Shown: positions 52,801 to 60,228, numbered from the stretch's first letter. The stretch is DNA of 64,000 nucleotides from Planctomycetota bacterium (GCA_023417655.1 JAEZFD010000066.1:62001-126000); one strand, 5' to 3'. Numbers and translations: made by a program. The notes: generated by a model not told the origin, from the letters alone.

Positions 52801-53256
52801 ATGAATCGAGTCGAGCATTCCCCCGAAGCAACATTAACCGCGACGCGCATTATCGCGCTCGCTTTGATGGCGGGGGTTCTGTCGACCTCAGGGGTCGTGA
52901 TCTTCCTGGTAAACAACCCGGTGATCCCGATTCAGGTGAAAGGCAACACCGTCAGTCAGGTCATGGCAGCATTAAGCGCCATCAACCTGCTGGCCCTTGC
53001 TTTTCTATCCAGCTGGGGCGTCAGTAAACAGAACACAGATCCACTGCATTTGGTCTGGCAGAGAAGAATGGTCATCCGGTTCGCATTACTTGAAGGAACC
53101 GCCCTGCTGAACGCAGTCGCATACATCATTGAACGACAGTGGTGGTCCTTCGGGCTCCTGGTCGGAACACTGATCCTGATGGCGGTTCTCTTTCCGACAC
53201 GATCACGATTCGAACACTTTATTGAAACACATTCCTCCGATCCCACTGCGACGTGA
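52801..53256 (+). CDS. Four-helix membrane protein inside the microcompartment operon
   Basis: This is a 151-residue protein. Hydrophobic segments are RIIALALMAGVLSTSGVVIFLV, VMAALSAINLLALAFLSSWG, MVIRFALLEGTALLNAVAYII and WWSFGLLVGTLILMAVLFPT. The first loop (NNPVIPIQVKGNTVSQ) is polar; the C-terminus is charged (TRSRFEHFIETHSSD). It has no similarity I recognise to a transporter family. It lies 41 bases after the first BMC-P gene and about 97 bases before the aldehyde dehydrogenase start, so it is co-transcribed. A substrate uptake, organelle-membrane anchoring or by-product export role would be consistent; none is shown. Confidence 0.8.
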   Translation: MNRVEHSPEATLTATRIIALALMAGVLSTSGVVIFLVNNPVIPIQVKGNTVSQVMAALSAINLLALAFLSSWGVSKQNTDPLHLVWQRRMVIRFALLEGTALLNAVAYIIERQWWSFGLLVGTLILMAVLFPTRSRFEHFIETHSSDPTAT

Positions 53257-53301
53257 CCGACGCCGGTTCAAGGTCACCTGAGGGATGCGGACGGGACAGG
53301 A

Positions 53302-53328
53302 CAGACGAGTCAGACGAGTCAGACGAGT
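53302..53328 (+). repeat. Three tandem copies of CAGACGAGT
   Basis: The 9-mer CAGACGAGT occurs three times in perfect tandem at 53302, 53311 and 53320. It lies in the leader just before the aldehyde dehydrogenase start (53354), ending about 15 bases before the ribosome site AGGAG. A copy-number change would alter the leader length by 9 bases. Confidence 0.85.
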
Positions 53329-53353
53329 ACTCGAGGAAATGCAGGAGAGACAG

Positions 53354-54823
53354 ATGCAAGCCAACGCCAACACCATCCGCGCAGTCGTCGAAGAAGTGCT
53401 GTCGGAACTGGGCAAACAGGTGAAGCCTAAGCCGGCTTCTCCAGCCCGCAATGGCGGCATTCCCGTGATTTCCGCCGGTTCATCGGCACCTGTCGGCAGT
53501 TACGCGTCTTCTGGTAACTATGGCGTTTTCGACAACGTGAACGACGCCGTTTCCGCCGCGACCGACGCTTTCAAGCAGCTGCAGAAGAAGACCTGGGCTG
53601 ACCGCGAGAAGGTCGTCCAGATCGTGAAGTCGATGTGCGAGAAGAACGCCGACCAGTGGGGTCGCGCGGAAATGGAAGAGACGAAGATTGGCCGCGTCGA
53701 TCACAAGATCGAAAAGCTGAAGATCATCAAGCTCGTCCCCGGCACAGAGTTCATCAAGCCGGACTGCTACAGCGGTGACAACGGGCTGACGCTGGAAGAA
53801 TACGCTCCCTTCGGTGTCGTCGGGGCCATTACCCCTGTCACCCACTCGCTGCCGACTCTGGCAGGGAACATCGTGAACATCGTTGCCGCCGGAAACACGG
53901 TTGTCTTCAACCCACACCCGAGCGGAGCCCGCATCGCCTGCGCCGGAGTTCAGGCGTTCAACAAGGCTTTCGCTGAAGCCATCGGGATTGAGAACCTTGT
54001 CACGATCATCGGCAAGCCGACGATTGAAACCGCGAACGAAGTCTTCGCTCACAAGGGAGTGCGACTGCTGCTGGTCACCGGTGGTCCAGCAGTGGCTCGT
54101 GCCGCCATGCAGTCCCCGAAGAAAGCCATTGTGGCCGGACCGGGGAACCCGCCAGTCGTCGTCGACGCGACAGCAGATCTCGATCGTGCGGCGAAGTCGA
54201 TCGTTGCCGGCGGCTCTTACGACAACAACCTGCTCTGCATCGGTGAGAAGGAAGTCTTCGCCGAACAGCGTATCTTTGATCCGCTGATGGAAGCGATGTC
54301 CCGCCACGGCGGCTTCCGGCTGAACAGTCAGCAGGTTGACGCCCTCACCAAGCTGGCATTCGCTCCTCCAAAAGAGCCAGGTGGACACGCCATTCTGAAT
54401 CGAGATCTGATTGGTCAGGATGCCGCCGTTCTCGCCCAGAAAATCGGAGTGGCCGTTCCGCCGGGAACCCAGCTGCTGTTCGGGGAAACTGACACCAAGA
54501 ACCCATTCGTACCAGAAGAACAGATGATGCCTTTCGTCCCGTTCGTCCGGACGAAGGACACGATGCACTCCATCGAACTGGCACTGGAGTTCGAGCATGG
54601 CTTCGGTCACACAGCACTGATTCACTCCCGCGACGTGCAGACGATGAATCTGATGGGTCGCCTGATGAACACCACTCTGTTCATCAAGAACGGCTCGAGT
54701 ATGGCCGGCCTGGGACTGGGCGGGGAAGGATACCTTTCCTTTAGTATCGCGACTCCCACAGGCGAAGGTGTGACCACTCCACTGACCTTCACCCGCAAAC
54801 GTCGCAACTCATTTGTGAACTGA
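53354..54823 (+). CDS. CoA-acylating aldehyde dehydrogenase of the microcompartment
   Basis: This is a 489-residue enzyme. ATG 53354 is chosen because AGGAG lies 7 bases upstream and the product then begins with an amphipathic encapsulation helix (NTIRAVVEEVLSELGKQ, residues 6-22) and a Pro/Ser/Gly linker. The ALDH domain has TPVTHSLPTLAGNIVNIVAAGNTVVFNPHPSG (cofactor-binding region), LLVTGGPAVARAAMQ, and the catalytic Cys295 in NNLLCIGEKEVF. This is the EutE/PduP type, which makes acyl-CoA. The expected reaction is L-lactaldehyde to lactyl-CoA with NAD. A frame extending upstream to 53285 runs through the tandem repeat and is unlikely. Confidence 0.94.
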   Translation: MQANANTIRAVVEEVLSELGKQVKPKPASPARNGGIPVISAGSSAPVGSYASSGNYGVFDNVNDAVSAATDAFKQLQKKTWADREKVVQIVKSMCEKNADQWGRAEMEETKIGRVDHKIEKLKIIKLVPGTEFIKPDCYSGDNGLTLEEYAPFGVVGAITPVTHSLPTLAGNIVNIVAAGNTVVFNPHPSGARIACAGVQAFNKAFAEAIGIENLVTIIGKPTIETANEVFAHKGVRLLLVTGGPAVARAAMQSPKKAIVAGPGNPPVVVDATADLDRAAKSIVAGGSYDNNLLCIGEKEVFAEQRIFDPLMEAMSRHGGFRLNSQQVDALTKLAFAPPKEPGGHAILNRDLIGQDAAVLAQKIGVAVPPGTQLLFGETDTKNPFVPEEQMMPFVPFVRTKDTMHSIELALEFEHGFGHTALIHSRDVQTMNLMGRLMNTTLFIKNGSSMAGLGLGGEGYLSFSIATPTGEGVTTPLTFTRKRRNSFVN

Positions 54824-54897
54824 AGCAGCAAAGTTCGCGGCAGCAACACTGCCGCGTGTGACCGGGATGAATCCCAGTGAAGCGAAGTTGAGCGGAA

Positions 54898-55161
54898 ATG
54901 AATCTCGCCGTCGTCATTGGTAATGCGACTTCCACCATCAAGCATCCCTCCATGAACGGATGGCGGCTGCTGATTGTGCAGCCCGTCATGGCGAACGGAG
55001 ATGATGACGGCGAACCGTTGCTGGCGATCGATAACTTCGGTGCCCCGATCGGCGGCACCGTCCTGATCACCTCCGATGGGAAAGAAGTCAGTGACGTCAT
55101 GAAGGCCAATAACACTCCAGTCCGCTGGATGGTCATGGGCCAGCCGGATGCAGATTCCTAG
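54898..55161 (+). CDS. BMC-P pentameric shell vertex protein 2
   Basis: This is an 87-residue EutN/CcmL-type protein: MNLAVVIGNATSTIKHPSMNGWRLLIVQPV, then LLAIDNFGAPIGGTVLITSDGKEV and TPVRWMVMG. It has the MKL-type start and the 'GxxVLI' core of the family. It ends 6 bases before the next gene. Confidence 0.92.
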   Translation: MNLAVVIGNATSTIKHPSMNGWRLLIVQPVMANGDDDGEPLLAIDNFGAPIGGTVLITSDGKEVSDVMKANNTPVRWMVMGQPDADS

Positions 55162-55167
55162 AGCAAC

Positions 55168-55929
55168 TTGCTCTCAATTGAAAGCCTGTTGGAAATGCCA
55201 TTGTCGTCGGAAGCCATTGACCGGATCGTCGCAAATGTGCTGAGTCAGCTCAGCGCTCCTGCGACCACTGCGCCGGTCAAGACGCCTGCGACCATTCCCG
55301 CAGTCGTTCCCACAGTCTCGAGCCCTGCTCGGGTCACTCCATCGTCCGGAGCCCCGGCACTCGCAGGCCAGTCAATCAGGATCGACAACGCCGTCATCGT
55401 CGCGGAACTCCTGCAGTCTGCCCCTGCAGGATCCACAATCGTAATCGGCCCCAAGGCCCTGATTACTCCCGCCGCGAAAGACGTCATCAAGTCATCGCAG
55501 CTCACCGTACAACGGGGAGACGCAGCACCGGCACCGGCGAGTGGATCAACTGCAGCAGCAGCGAAGACAGCGTCTGTGGCTGGTGGCCTTCTGATTGTCG
55601 TGCGGAATTCAAAGCCGCTCGAGCAATTGTGGTCGGAACTGACAGGAACGTGGCGACGCGAACTCGTTGGCTGCCCTGACGATGCCGCCAAACTGGCGAT
55701 CGCCGAAGTCAGTCGCGGCGGAGCCTCGCAGGTGCTCATTGTCGCGGATCAGTCGCATCGTGCGGCATGCCTCGCCAATCGCAATGACAAAGTGAAAGCC
55801 GTGGCCATCCGGGATGCCGGAGATGTCAGACTGATCCGTCGGCAGCTTCGAGCCAACACCTGGTGTCTGGATGCCCAAGGCAAAACATATTTCGAACTGA
55901 AGAACATCCTGAGAGAACTGCAGCACTGA
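55168..55929 (+). CDS. Unknown microcompartment protein with predicted encapsulation helix
   Basis: This is a 253-residue protein with no family I recognise. It starts at TTG 55168 (ATG 55195, residue 10, is the alternative). Residues 13-29 (SSEAIDRIVANVLSQLS) resemble the cargo helices of the PduL, dehydrogenase and aldolase proteins of this operon. A Pro/Ala/Thr linker follows to about residue 65. Two alpha/beta-looking segments are SIRIDNAVIVAELLQSAPAGSTIVIGPKALITPAAKDVI, where the ITPAAKD stretch is reminiscent of several BMC-associated proteins, and LLIVVRNSKPLEQLWSELTGTW to the end. An Ala/Pro linker separates them. It is probably lumenal. Confidence 0.82.
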   Translation: MLSIESLLEMPLSSEAIDRIVANVLSQLSAPATTAPVKTPATIPAVVPTVSSPARVTPSSGAPALAGQSIRIDNAVIVAELLQSAPAGSTIVIGPKALITPAAKDVIKSSQLTVQRGDAAPAPASGSTAAAAKTASVAGGLLIVVRNSKPLEQLWSELTGTWRRELVGCPDDAAKLAIAEVSRGGASQVLIVADQSHRAACLANRNDKVKAVAIRDAGDVRLIRRQLRANTWCLDAQGKTYFELKNILRELQH

Positions 55930-55977
55930 CGCTGAGCAACGATTTATTTTCCTCGACATCGAACTGATCTTTCAATC

Positions 55978-56271
55978 ATGCGTATTGGCGAAGTCATCGG
56001 ACGAGTCACACTTTCCCGCTGCCACCCTGATCTGCAGGGAGCACGCTGGACGGTCGTCGTTCCGCTGGATCGCCGTGGGTTGAATGGAGACGTCGCCGGT
56101 CGCGGAGAACCAATGATCGTCTTCGATGAACTCGGGGCTGGACCGGGTTCCATGATCGCGATCAGTGATGGAGCGGAGGCGAGTGCCCCATTCCATCCCA
56201 AGGTCAAACCTCTCGATGCGTACTGTGCAGCCCTCCTCGACCAGATCATCATTCGTCCAACAGAACGCTGA
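55978..56271 (+). CDS. BMC-P pentameric shell vertex protein 3
   Basis: This is a 97-residue EutN/CcmL-type protein (MRIGEVIGRVTLSRCHPDLQGARWTVVVPL, MIVFDELGAGPGSMIAISDG, LDAYCAALLDQIII). It is the most divergent of the three paralogues, with a cysteine at residue 15 and a longer C-terminal segment. Confidence 0.92.
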   Translation: MRIGEVIGRVTLSRCHPDLQGARWTVVVPLDRRGLNGDVAGRGEPMIVFDELGAGPGSMIAISDGAEASAPFHPKVKPLDAYCAALLDQIIIRPTER

Positions 56272-56341
56272 AAACAGAACATTGAAAAACCTGCGGTGTC
56301 GACATCAACGCCGCTCATGAATACTTCAAAAGGATCTGACC

Positions 56342-57238
56342 ATGTATCACCCCCTTTTCAACAATCCCCAGATCAAGGAATGGATCTGCGAGATTGGACG
56401 TCGTGTCTACAACAAAGGCTTCGCAGCCGCCAACGACGGCAACATCTCATATCGGGTGGGCGAAAACGAAGTGCTGTGCAGCCCGACCATGATCTGCAAG
56501 GGCTTCATGAAGCATGAAGACATCTGCATGGTCGATCTGGATGGAAAGCAGCTCGCTGGAACGAAGAAACGCACCAGCGAAATCCTGCTGCACCTGACCA
56601 TCATGAAGCATCGGCCAGACGTGAAGGCTGTGGTTCACTGCCACCCACCACACGCCACCGCCTTCGCTGTCGCCCGGGAAGCAATTCCGCAGTGCGTGCT
56701 GCCTGAAATCGAAGTCTTCATGGGCGAAGTCCCTCTTGCTCCGTATGAAACTCCGGGGGCCCAGGGATTCGCTGACACGGTGGTGCCGTTCCTCAAAGCG
56801 ACGAATACCATCATTCTCACGAACCACGGCACCGTGAGCTTCGGCAAGACGCTGGAAGAAGCTTACTGGAAGACCGAGATCCTCGACGCCTACTGCAAGA
56901 TTCTCATCCTGTCCAAGCAGCTCGGCGGCATCACTTACCTGAATGAGCAGAAGTCACGTGAACTGCTGGACCTGAAGAAGAAGCTCGGCTTCGACGATCC
57001 GCGCTTCCACTTCGAAGACTGTGACCTGTGCGGCAACACCGCCTTCCAGGACGGTTACAAGTCCGCCAACGCCTCAGCCCCTGTGACTTCGGCATTCGAT
57101 GCTCCACCAAGCTATCCTGGCTACCTGAAGCCAGCTGCAGGCGCTTCGAACGGTGCTTCTTCTAACGGGAACACTGACTACGAAGCACTGGTCCGTGCGA
57201 TTACTCAGGAAGTCCTCTCCGCTCTGGGAAGCAAGTAA
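56342..57238 (+). CDS. Class II sugar-phosphate aldolase with C-terminal encapsulation helix
   Basis: This is a 298-residue zinc aldolase of the AraD/FucA family. It is expected to split L-fuculose-1-P and L-rhamnulose-1-P into DHAP and L-lactaldehyde; it corresponds in position and architecture to the characterised planctomycete BMC aldolase (PvmN in P. limnophilus). Motifs are AANDGNISYRVGENEVLCSPT, the metal ligands in VVHCHPPHAT and the LTNHGTVSFGKTLEEAYW block. After a linker of about 50 residues the protein ends with YEALVRAITQEVLSALGSK, an amphipathic cargo helix like those at the N-termini of the PduL and dehydrogenase proteins. AAAAGGATCTGACC precedes the ATG. Confidence 0.95.
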   Translation: MYHPLFNNPQIKEWICEIGRRVYNKGFAAANDGNISYRVGENEVLCSPTMICKGFMKHEDICMVDLDGKQLAGTKKRTSEILLHLTIMKHRPDVKAVVHCHPPHATAFAVAREAIPQCVLPEIEVFMGEVPLAPYETPGAQGFADTVVPFLKATNTIILTNHGTVSFGKTLEEAYWKTEILDAYCKILILSKQLGGITYLNEQKSRELLDLKKKLGFDDPRFHFEDCDLCGNTAFQDGYKSANASAPVTSAFDAPPSYPGYLKPAAGASNGASSNGNTDYEALVRAITQEVLSALGSK

Positions 57239-57291
57239 TCTGGGAAGCAGTAACCGGCCTCGGCCGAGTTTACTGAATCATTGAATGACAC

Positions 57292-57326
57292 AAGGCCACG
57301 CTCGGTAATCCGCAGCGTGGCCTTTT
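57292..57326 (+). terminator. Rho-independent terminator of the microcompartment operon
   Basis: AAGGCCACGCT (57292-57302) pairs perfectly with AGCGTGGCCTT (57314-57324), an 11-bp stem with an 11-base loop, followed by TTC. It lies 53 bases after the aldolase stop and marks the operon end. Confidence 0.85.
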
Positions 57327-57575
57327 CATTTCCATCAGGATCTTCATTGCGATCACTCTCCTGACAGAGCTCCTCTCAGAGGCATTGATTCAGAGAAAGC
57401 TCATGCGAGAAGAATGGGAACAGAATGCCCCGCTGGCAGATGTCGACGAGTGAATCGAGCCGAGGTGCGTACCAGTCATCAAGCAATGAGTCCGCAGGCC
57501 CCAATGGTCGCAGCACCAGAAGCACGCAAGCGGCGTGCACAACGAAGAGAATGACAGCGGGAGCGGCAACGAAGA

Positions 57576-58007
57576 CTATTCGGCGTCGGGGGTCTCGACC
57601 GTTCTGAGCTTATGGAGCTCAACGCGATTGCCGCGTTCGTTGTAATGGATGCCCGTCATGAATGCCCGCATCAGCATCAGGCCACGACCGCTGGGCTTTT
57701 CAAGATTGTCGTCATCGGTCGGGTCCGGGACGTCTTCAGGGTTGAACCCTTCGCCCTCGTCTTCGATTGTGATGAGCACTTCGACATCATCGACGCGACA
57801 CTGAACCTTGACCAGCTTCTCAGGGTCCATGCCATTGCCATGTTTAATAGCATTGACCAGCGCTTCTTCCAGCGAGAGTTTCACGCCGAAGACATCGCGA
57901 TCTGTATATCCTGACGTTTCGAGCATGGCCAGGATACGTTCCTGTACCTCGTACCCCAGTGAGGTATCACTGGGAATTGCGATCTCGAACTCAGACCGAT
58001 CGGCCAT
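57576..58007 (-). CDS. RsbW-like anti-sigma factor (HATPase domain)
   Basis: This is a 143-residue protein of the GHKL ATPase fold used by RsbW/SpoIIAB anti-sigma kinases. The N-box is VKLSLEEALVNAIKHGNGMDP, the G1 box ITIEDEGEGFNPEDVPDP, and the G2 region SGRGLMLMRAFMTGI. It would bind a sigma factor or phosphorylate its STAS-domain antagonist on Ser/Thr. The STAS gene lies 92 bases upstream on the same strand. The ATG at 58007 lacks a strong ribosome site. Confidence 0.85.
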   Translation of the reverse strand: MADRSEFEIAIPSDTSLGYEVQERILAMLETSGYTDRDVFGVKLSLEEALVNAIKHGNGMDPEKLVKVQCRVDDVEVLITIEDEGEGFNPEDVPDPTDDDNLEKPSGRGLMLMRAFMTGIHYNERGNRVELHKLRTVETPDAE

Positions 58008-58099
58008 TTGCGGATGGCTCTATAAAAGGTTGGACAGACAGAGTCGACTGCGGCCATCGCCTGACGTCAGCGGGACCAAACAGGATCTGGTCTCACCCG

Positions 58100-58456
58100 T
58101 TAAAATCCGGCAAGGGCTGCCTGCTGATCATCACGAATATCAAAGAGTTTATTCAGACGCGTGATGGCAAAGACTTCGTAAATATCCGGGCGAATCGTGC
58201 ACAGGCGCAACTTTCCGCCTGATGTCTTCACCTTCTTGTCCATCGTAATCAGCTTGCCCAGAGCGGCACTGGACAGATACTCGACATTAGAAAAGTCGAG
58301 GATGATCTTCTTCCGTCCGTCTTCTTCGACGAGACCGAACAACTGGTTTCCGATCACCTGAATGTTGTTCTCGTCGAGAATCTTCTTGTCAACGAATTTG
58401 GCGACGGTGACATCACCGATTTGTTCGATATCCAAGCGGCGTTGACCTGCGGACAT
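58100..58456 (-). CDS. STAS-domain anti-anti-sigma factor
   Basis: This is a 118-residue protein of the RsbV/SpoIIAA type. The fold pattern IGDVTVAKFVDKKILDENNIQVIGNQLFGLV and the phospho-site block ILDFSNVEYLSSAALGKLITMDKKV are clear; the serine pair in YLSSAAL holds the regulatory phospho-acceptor. ATG 58456 has AGGA 8 bases upstream. With the adjacent HATPase protein it forms a partner-switching pair; no sigma factor gene is adjacent. Confidence 0.9.
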   Translation of the reverse strand: MSAGQRRLDIEQIGDVTVAKFVDKKILDENNIQVIGNQLFGLVEEDGRKKIILDFSNVEYLSSAALGKLITMDKKVKTSGGKLRLCTIRPDIYEVFAITRLNKLFDIRDDQQAALAGF

Positions 58457-59026
58457 TTTCAATTCCTGCTCATGCTCACAATTGAGGAACCATCACTCAG
58501 GGAACGACCGCGTTGCCAGTCTGTTTGACTCTGACTCCAGATCTGTGAACTCTGGTAATGAAGACTGGCATCCACGGTGCAGTCCGGTCTGATCCAGTCA
58601 GCCGAGGCTGCATTCAAGGAAGGAATGCTGCTGATTGGAACTTGGGACTACAGAACCTGCTTTTCTTCCGAGAATTCAAATCACTTCACAGCGTTTATCA
58701 CGGCAAAGGGACCCGTCTCTTCAGAAAGCAAGTTCGCAGAAGGAAGCAGGTAATCGGACTCGCTTCCCTGTCCGCTCCCGGTTGATCATCATTACTGCCT
58801 CAGCTGGTGTCAAGCGAAAGAGAAAACGGATTCAATGCGGGTTCTCACTTCACAACGCCCCGGCGTTTCAATAGATCCGTTCATTTTCATTCGCATCGAA
58901 TCCGCCGAATTCCTCCTGAGCTCGATGACCGAACTTGAGGAAGAAATCAATTTTTCACTCGCGGGCGCGGCCGGGTCCGCCACAGAATGATTATTCCCGG
59001 GTCCACTTTCACGATCACCGAGTCAT
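58457..59026. other. 570-base stretch without a recognised gene
   Basis: Short frames here are basic and not protein-like. No terminator hairpin, tRNA or repeat was seen. It is the divergent promoter region of the STAS gene (minus) and of the small membrane-protein gene (plus). Confidence 0.35.
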
Positions 59027-59365
59027 ATGCCCAGACCCCGTCCTACTGAACCGCCAACGATCGCAGCGATGGTCAGCATGGCCTCGCTGCTTCTTTGCGT
59101 CCCCGGCGCAATTCTTTACGTTGCAATCCTGATCCTCGTGGCCTCCAATGTTATTGAACTGCGAGGGCAGCTCTTGCCATCGATGCTCCTGGCTCTGTCT
59201 GGCTTCGGACTGTTCCTGCTGGCACTCGCCGGTCTGGTCGCCACGCTGCTGCAGGGATGGAGACTTCAGAAGTTCCGCGGACTCGAAAAATGTGCCCTCG
59301 TCGTGCAGGCAGGCATCGTGCTGGCGATGCTGATATTGTGGGTCTCGGGCTGGCAAATCGGCTGA
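59027..59365 (+). CDS. Small three-helix membrane protein
   Basis: This is a 112-residue protein. Hydrophobic segments are AAMVSMASLLLCVPGAILYVAILILVASNVI, LPSMLLALSGFGLFLLALAGLVATLLQGW, and CALVVQAGIVLAMLILWVSGW. It is not recognised as a named family and has a weak ribosome site. It lies 65 bases upstream of the cytochrome gene on the same strand and could be co-transcribed. Confidence 0.6.
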   Translation: MPRPRPTEPPTIAAMVSMASLLLCVPGAILYVAILILVASNVIELRGQLLPSMLLALSGFGLFLLALAGLVATLLQGWRLQKFRGLEKCALVVQAGIVLAMLILWVSGWQIG

Positions 59366-59430
59366 GACCGCTTTCGGAATTCGATAAAACGGGTGAACAT
59401 TCAGTTGTCCCCTGAAGAGGAAGCCGCTCC

Positions 59431-60228
59431 ATGAATACGCAATTCACTGATCGACCGACTCGCGGTCGCCTGTCATCAAGGACTCTCTCCTTCCTCGCCA
59501 TTCCTGCCTTGATGATGGCGCAGTGGAGTCTGCTGCCGGAAACCGTTCTGGCACAGCCCCCTTACCCGCTCGAATCAATTGGCTCCATTGGCGACTTCGT
59601 TCAGGAAGTGCAAATCCAGACCGCTCTGCTGGAAAAGTCTCTCGCAAACGAGGAGAGCTTCGAGAAGCAGAAGGGAAAAACACTCCTCCAGTCGTTTGGC
59701 CTGATGGCTTGTCTGGGGCAGGCACTGACGGAACACCCTGAGTCTGCCAAATCGAACTTGAACGGGCCGGCCCTGCGTGATGCTGCTCTGAAATATTCCG
59801 AAGATGAAGACTTCGACGCCGCGAAAGCCGTGCTGGCCGAAGTAAAAGATGTTCTCGCTGGGAAAGTGACAGGGGAACACAAGAAAGAACATCCTTGGAA
59901 TGAACTGATCGCGATGTATCCGATGATGGAAGAGATCAACACTCGCAACAGCGAGATCCTGAAGATCCTCAAACGTCCTCGCGGCAAGCCGGAAGAGATC
60001 TCGCCTGCCATCGCCTGGGGTGTTCTCGCACTCACCATGAAAGCCGACACGCAGTACACGTCGGACGACGACGAGCTCGCCAAGTGGAACGGCTGGTCAG
60101 ACGAGTTTTACAATGCGGCCGTTGGACTCGGAAAAGCACTCCGGGCTCAGGACAAAGTCGCCGGGCGAACAGCATTCGATCAGGGCTACAAAAGCTGCGA
60201 GACCTGCCACAAGGTCTTCAAGCAGTAA
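59431..60228 (+). CDS. Exported cytochrome c'-like class II cytochrome
   Basis: This is a 265-residue exported protein with a signal peptide (FLAIPALMMAQWSLLPETVLA-QPP). The mature protein is helical, with two bundle-like halves. The C-terminal half ends with the single haem motif YKSCETCHKVFKQ (CETCH), the class II cytochrome position near the C-terminus. The first half has no CxxCH, so the protein looks like a duplicated or extended cytochrome c' in which one half lost its haem. AGAGGAAG precedes the ATG. Electron or NO/CO binding in the periplasm is plausible. Confidence 0.8.
   Translation: MNTQFTDRPTRGRLSSRTLSFLAIPALMMAQWSLLPETVLAQPPYPLESIGSIGDFVQEVQIQTALLEKSLANEESFEKQKGKTLLQSFGLMACLGQALTEHPESAKSNLNGPALRDAALKYSEDEDFDAAKAVLAEVKDVLAGKVTGEHKKEHPWNELIAMYPMMEEINTRNSEILKILKRPRGKPEEISPAIAWGVLALTMKADTQYTSDDDELAKWNGWSDEFYNAAVGLGKALRAQDKVAGRTAFDQGYKSCETCHKVFKQ

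Noticed and set aside
53302..53328. CAGACGAGT repeats as a small CRISPR or integron-like array
   Set aside because: The copies are only 9 bases and directly adjacent with no spacers, so this is a simple tandem repeat.
53480..54625. Long minus-strand frame (381 residues) opposite the aldehyde dehydrogenase gene
   Set aside because: It is an antisense shadow of a strongly biased coding sequence; the dehydrogenase on the plus strand has all family motifs.
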